NCBI GenBank assembly: GCA_964292325.1
Contig: CAXYVG010000133.1
Span: 1 to 8,302 of the forward strand
From: CTSoil-075 sp964292325
Lineage (GTDB): Bacteria; Bacillota; Negativicutes; DSM-13327
Direction of reading: 5' to 3'
DNA: 8,302 nt
A program made the position numbers and the translations under genes. Each line of letters starts with the position of its first letter. The first letter of the stretch is position 1. This document shows, piece by piece, positions 5,745 to 8,302 of this stretch. The notes beneath the pieces were generated by a model. That model saw nothing but the letters and a program-made list of their open reading frames with translations, was not told where the DNA came from and did not search any database.

Positions 5745-6480
5745 TGGGTCTGCGTAATTTTCCGCAGGGGTGGCATAAAACCTGCATTCCCGGAAATTTA
5801 TAACGAGGATTTTGTAGAAACTTAGTAACATCAAGACTTTAAGAGATTTTTCAGATTGATTCTACCTCGTTATAACCAGCATTTATAACAAGTGAAAAAC
5901 CCACTGATATCAAGGTTTACAGCCATTCTCATTACACAATCCGGGAATGCAGGATAAAATTAAGCCGGCCCGGGAAGATGTGTCCAGAATTGGGCCAATC
6001 TATCCACGACCTAACGAATTGTTACCCAGCCAGTCGAATAAGATGCCGGTAAAATTACCGAGATCTAAAGATAAGCCGAAAATACGGCCAATCTATTGGA
6101 GTCGCAAAGCGCGACTGCATCCAGACCTGAACGCAAAATTGCGTTGAGTCCAAAGTTGGATCGAGCGCTTGGGGGAAAGTCCCCTTTGGTCCATCCAATT
6201 TTGGACGGGGTATTGAGCGGGATTTTCCGCCGATTAGTCCCCACAAGCTGCAACGCATCCAAAAATGGATTGGTTGCCGAGCTGAACAATCAGCCGGTTA
6301 AGTAGTCCTATTAGACGAGAGCATAATTGCGCCGGTCAACAGGACAAGCCAATCCTGGCCAGTCCGCTGAAGCCAAAGATGGATTGAGCGATTTACTTGG
6401 AGTGAGCAAAATTGCGCAGTCCGATTTATTCAAGGTATTCGGCTGCATCATTCCCCCAAGGCGGAGCAGCCTTATTTTCG
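5745..6480. repeat. Array block D: dense run of variable-arm hairpins, non-coding
   Basis: Outside the MITE-like insertion this block is almost continuous hairpins about 15-30 bases apart: 5750-5766, 5983-5992, 6011-6023 (TAAC/GTTA), 6046-6060 (CCGGTAAAATTACCG), 6062-6072, 6074-6088 (GCCGAAAATACGGC), 6101-6115 (GTCGC/GCGAC), 6130-6145 (AACGCAAAATTGCGTT), 6148-6162 (TCCAAAGTTGGA), 6171-6184, 6189-6206 (GTCCA/TGGAC), 6217-6230 (GCGG/CCGC), 6257-6269 (ATCCA/TGGAT), 6280-6293 (GCTG/CAGC), 6342-6355, 6421-6442 (CCGA/TCGG), 6457-6472 (AAGGC/GCCTT). GGCCAATCTAT follows two of them (5993-6003 and 6086-6096). Line 6121-6180 has 31 G+C in 60, well above the genes around it. Open frames in four registers overlap one another here and none has a ribosome site, so I call none. 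Confidence 0.75.
5781..5953. mobile_element. MITE-like element, 173 bp, with terminal inverted repeats and target duplication
   Basis: The ends are perfect 13-bp inverted repeats, CCTGCATTCCCGG (5781-5793) and CCGGGAATGCAGG (5941-5953). They are flanked by the direct repeat ATAAAA (5775-5780 and 5954-5959), as expected for a 6-base target duplication. A second, inner 11-bp inverted repeat, TTATAACGAGG (5798-5808) / CCTCGTTATAA (5865-5875), is extended by GTAGAA/TTCTAC. ATTTATAACRAG also recurs directly near 5796 and 5882. There is no coding capacity, so transposition would need a transposase supplied elsewhere. Removing the element and one target copy restores GGC-ATAAAATTAA-GCC, a unit of the hairpin array. 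Confidence 0.75.
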
Positions 6481-6486
6481 TTTTCT
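6457..6486 (+). terminator. Possible terminator at the end of array block D
   Basis: AAGGC (6457-6461) pairs with GCCTT (6468-6472) over a short loop, followed by ATTTTCGTTTT. The T tract is interrupted, so this may simply be the last hairpin of the array. Confidence 0.35.
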
Positions 6487-6531
6487 ACCGAAGCAGTGGA
6501 ATCCCGCTATGCAATTATTAAATAATAAGTC

Positions 6532-6537
6532 TATAAT
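6532..6537 (+). promoter_or_regulatory. Probable -10 box for the 6559 gene
   Basis: TATAAT at 6532-6537 lies 21 bases upstream of the start codon. The -35 region is poor (ATGCAA near 6509). Confidence 0.45.
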
Positions 6538-6558
6538 TAAAAATAAAGGGGTAATTTC

Positions 6559-7131
6559 ATGAGCGATTTTGAAAATACAAGAAAACAGCTAGTGAATTTT
6601 TTAGAGAGTAGCGAGCAAAGAACCATCCTAATCAAGGGTTATGACGATGATGCGAAGATAGGGCTAGCGTTATCTACTTTGGATTCCTACTTTGAATTGG
6701 GTATTATCAGATGTCCCCACATGGGAAGTATCAGCCATATTCTGAACAGATCGTTTACGAAGGAAGTGTTTCCGAGGACTGTAAGTTCAACAAAAACTTA
6801 TAAAATTGGGAATATGACATTATCGATTTCAGGTTATACGGGTCGTACAAAGAATAACTTGATGGGGAATGATAATACATTTACGATGTATTGCCCAGTC
6901 GAATCTGTCATGAAAGATGAAAAAAGATTAGATAATCTTTTTAGAGAAATTGAAAATTCCGGATCAAGAAAAATAATTCTAGTTACAACAAACGACTTGT
7001 CAATTGACACTTCCGATATCGAAGAGCGTGTTGATCAAACAATTGTATACCACGTTGAAAATGACAATGCGGATTTAGTAAGTACTATCAGGGGAAACTT
7101 CAAAAAAAATCAGTTTGAATTATTGTATTAA
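6559..7131 (+). CDS. Hypothetical 190-residue protein with a degenerate P-loop-like motif
   Basis: The start at 6559 follows AAAGGGG (6545-6551). Residues 21-34 read RTILIKGYDDDAKI: a hydrophobic strand followed by G-x4-A-K-I, which has the spacing of a Walker A loop (GxxxxGK[ST]) with the second Gly and the Ser/Thr replaced. A second hydrophobic strand, RKIILVTTND (137-146), resembles a Walker B or sensor-1 strand. Between them lie a helix and a mixed central part with TGRTKNN near 94-100. If this is a P-loop fold, nucleotide binding is probably impaired. There is no membrane segment. The gene is a single-cistron cassette with its own -10 box and a terminator at 7204. Family not recognised; the P-loop reading is tentative. 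Confidence 0.8.
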   Translation: MSDFENTRKQLVNFLESSEQRTILIKGYDDDAKIGLALSTLDSYFELGIIRCPHMGSISHILNRSFTKEVFPRTVSSTKTYKIGNMTLSISGYTGRTKNNLMGNDNTFTMYCPVESVMKDEKRLDNLFREIENSGSRKIILVTTNDLSIDTSDIEERVDQTIVYHVENDNADLVSTIRGNFKKNQFELLY

Positions 7132-7203
7132 TAACTGGGTTCCACAAAAACATAGCTAAATAATTGTAGCGTTTTCATTCTGGCCGATATACAATAGGTT
7201 CAT

Positions 7204-7243
7204 GGCTGATTTTATCCCCCAAGGTGAATCAGTCTATTTTTTT
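7204..7243 (+). terminator. Intrinsic terminator downstream of the 6559 gene
   Basis: CTGATT (7206-7211) pairs with AATCAG across a C-rich loop, followed by TCTATTTTTTT. It lies about 75 bases after the stop codon; nothing coding is seen between. Confidence 0.75.
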
Positions 7244-7328
7244 GCAATGATTTCCTGAATGAAGCTCATCACTTATAAGCTATGTACGCTTACGTATGGC
7301 ACTCTAGGGAACGTTGTTTTTTATATTC

Positions 7329-7357
7329 TTGACTAATTTTGTGGAGACGGATAAAAT
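7329..7357 (+). promoter_or_regulatory. Sigma-A-type promoter for the 58-aa/GNAT pair
   Basis: TTGACT (7329-7334) and TAAAAT (7352-7357) are separated by 17 bases, one mismatch each from consensus. It is the best promoter in the window and stands 36 bases before the first start codon. Confidence 0.75.
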
Positions 7358-7392
7358 GGGGGTATAAACAGGTAAATTAGGAGGGATGTATT

Positions 7393-7569
7393 ATGGCTGG
7401 TTCTGTGGTTCAAAGAAGTGTAAAAACGAAAAATTTTAATGAATACAGACAAGTATCAGAGAAGTTTCTACCTAAAGCTGGCGTTAGAACTGTCTCCTCG
7501 GAAGTTAAGGATCGTTTTAATTCTACACCAACTGTCAAAATGAATAGGGAAATCAATTATGACAGATAG
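7393..7569 (+). CDS. Small 58-residue protein, possible antitoxin partner of the GNAT gene
   Basis: ATG 7393 follows a consensus AGGAGGG ribosome site (about 7379-7385) and a strong promoter. The product is basic and hydrophilic (MAGSVVQRSVKTKNFNEYRQ at the start, many K and R), with no membrane segment. Its stop codon TAG 7567-7569 overlaps the start of the next gene at 7559 by 11 bases, in a different frame, so translation of the two is probably coupled. A small gene overlapping a GNAT acetyltransferase is the layout of GNAT toxin-antitoxin operons. However, this protein does not show an obvious ribbon-helix-helix antitoxin sequence, so the role is inferred from position alone. Confidence 0.7.
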   Translation: MAGSVVQRSVKTKNFNEYRQVSEKFLPKAGVRTVSSEVKDRFNSTPTVKMNREINYDR

Positions 7570-8227
7570 TGATTCAGCTAATGTTGCTGCAGAGACCTAC
7601 AGTAATTTAGATCTTTTTGAAGAAGATGAATACTATTCGGAAATTTATGATTTAGCTTTAATCGGGCTTAACTCTTTCTTATGTACAGAAAAAGACTTAC
7701 AGACGTTCGATTGTTTGGAGGTTTCTATAAATGAATACTTTCGGACGGAAGCCATTGAAGTGAGTTCTAAAAATATCAGCAACACAACAATTATTTGGGA
7801 TAACCAAAGAAAACGAATTGTTGGATTCTTTACTTTGAATTCAGGATCATACGAAATACAAAATGTTATATACAAAAATAAGTTAAAAACTAAGACCAGG
7901 TCGCAATTAAAGGTTTTTCCAGTCATTTATCTATCCTATTTTGCGATTGATAAGCGATATCAACGTAAACGATTAGGTATACATATGATGAAAGAAGTTT
8001 TTTCAACGCTATTTTCTGTCTCGGTATTTGTAGGTTTTGTTGCATTGATAGTTGAATCCCTTCATGAAAGTACTGAATTTTATGAGAAACTCGGGTTTGA
8101 TTATATCAAAGATAAACCTGGAGATTGCGGTATAGCTTTGCATAAATATGATATGATAATCGGATTTGATGAGTTGATATCTACGGTGGAATCTGAGATG
8201 ATTTTCCCCCGATCACTGTTTAATTAA
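7559..8227 (+). CDS. GNAT-family N-acetyltransferase with N-terminal extension
   Basis: 222 residues. The GNAT fold, which moves an acetyl group from acetyl-CoA to an amine, is seen in IVGFFTLNSGSYEI (87-100, strand pair), VIYLSYFAIDKRYQRKRLG (122-140, strand 4 and the acetyl-CoA loop) and LIVESLHESTEFYEKLGFDYI (163-183, motif B). The pyrophosphate loop, normally Q/R-x-x-G-x-G/A, reads QRKRLG, with the first conserved Gly changed to Arg. The first 60 or so residues are acidic and lie before the core, making it longer than typical 150-170 residue GNAT toxins. The start overlaps the 58-residue gene by 11 bases with only a weak AGGG upstream, suggesting translational coupling. It could be a toxin acetylating aminoacyl-tRNA, or an ordinary small-molecule or protein acetyltransferase. 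Confidence 0.85.
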   Translation: MTDSDSANVAAETYSNLDLFEEDEYYSEIYDLALIGLNSFLCTEKDLQTFDCLEVSINEYFRTEAIEVSSKNISNTTIIWDNQRKRIVGFFTLNSGSYEIQNVIYKNKLKTKTRSQLKVFPVIYLSYFAIDKRYQRKRLGIHMMKEVFSTLFSVSVFVGFVALIVESLHESTEFYEKLGFDYIKDKPGDCGIALHKYDMIIGFDELISTVESEMIFPRSLFN

Positions 8228-8253
8228 TTTTACTTTTAAATTATAAGCCTGAA

Positions 8254-8287
8254 TTATTCATACTACCCGAAACTTTGACATGAATAA
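8254..8287. repeat. 8-bp inverted repeat downstream of the GNAT gene
   Basis: TTATTCAT (8254-8261) and ATGAATAA (8280-8287) are perfect inverted repeats 18 bases apart. No T run follows, so it is more like an operator or the start of another repeat than a terminator. Nothing else is seen in 8228-8302. Confidence 0.4.
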
Positions 8288-8302
8288 CCCTATTTCATCT
8301 GC

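Larger units (their letters stand above)
5360..5766. repeat. 17-bp inverted repeat bracketing the small-gene cassette
   Basis: TGCGGAAAATTACGCAG at 5360-5376 and its exact reverse complement at 5750-5766 flank the promoter, small gene and terminator at 5455-5739. Each copy is itself a hairpin (TGCG/CGCA), but the asymmetric loop GAAAATTA is also inverted, so the copies are true inversions of one unit. Confidence 0.65.

Noticed and set aside
1137..6480. CRISPR array
   Set aside because: No repeat is conserved at constant spacing, units are shorter than CRISPR repeats, and there are no cas genes in the window.
1137..6480. TIGR-like dual-guide array or integron attC array
   Set aside because: Paired short variable segments recall TIGR arrays and structure-over-sequence recalls attC, but there is no Tas-like or integron integrase gene, no constant edge or loop repeat, and no RYYYAAC/GTTRRRY core sites.
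5947..6521. Five short frames on both strands in block D
   Set aside because: They overlap one another across hairpins; none has a ribosome site or a recognisable domain.
7645..7926. 93-residue minus-strand frame
   Set aside because: Antisense shadow of the GNAT acetyltransferase gene.

Overview
The window looks like an accessory island in a low-GC Bacillota (Gram-positive) chromosome. The evidence is strong purine-rich ribosome binding sites, stem-plus-T-run terminators, sigma-A-like promoters, Bacillus-type phage packaging genes at the left edge and an ISL3-family transposase relic. I cannot name the genus.

Left edge (1-1119) is a prophage remnant: the tail of a zinc-ribbon protein, a small-terminase-like helix-turn-helix protein, an unknown 112-residue protein, and a second, clearly broken terminase small subunit. 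Two good terminators divide these units.

From about 1137 to 6480 runs the most unusual part. It is roughly 2.6 kb of non-coding DNA in four blocks (1137-1560, 1680-2120, 4340-5380, 5745-6480), packed with short self-similar units. Many are hairpins with 4-8 bp arms around an A-rich centre, typically X-AAAATT-X'. The arms differ from unit to unit. Others are direct duplications of 5-8 bases at a 9-10 base period. Some longer words recur between blocks, in permuted order, so the blocks probably belong to one old, degenerate repeat family. They are interrupted by (a) an ISL3 transposase pseudogene plus a two-gene cassette of unknown function (2139-4250), (b) a cassette carrying a 44-residue protein gene (5455-5739), bracketed by inverted copies of one hairpin, and (c) a 173-bp MITE-like element (5781-5953) with 13-bp terminal inverted repeats and a 6-bp target duplication, which landed in a hairpin loop.

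Right edge (6532-8302) holds compact cassettes with their own signals: a 190-residue protein with a degenerate P-loop-like motif, then a 58-residue protein overlapping a GNAT acetyltransferase. The last pair has the architecture of a toxin-antitoxin module, but this is inferred from layout.

Taken together, this is a hypervariable locus where small self-contained gene cassettes and transposable elements sit in and beside a palindrome-rich, non-coding matrix. Whether the matrix is a transcribed structured RNA, a recombination or insertion target, or just the decayed product of template-switching mutation cannot be decided from this sequence.
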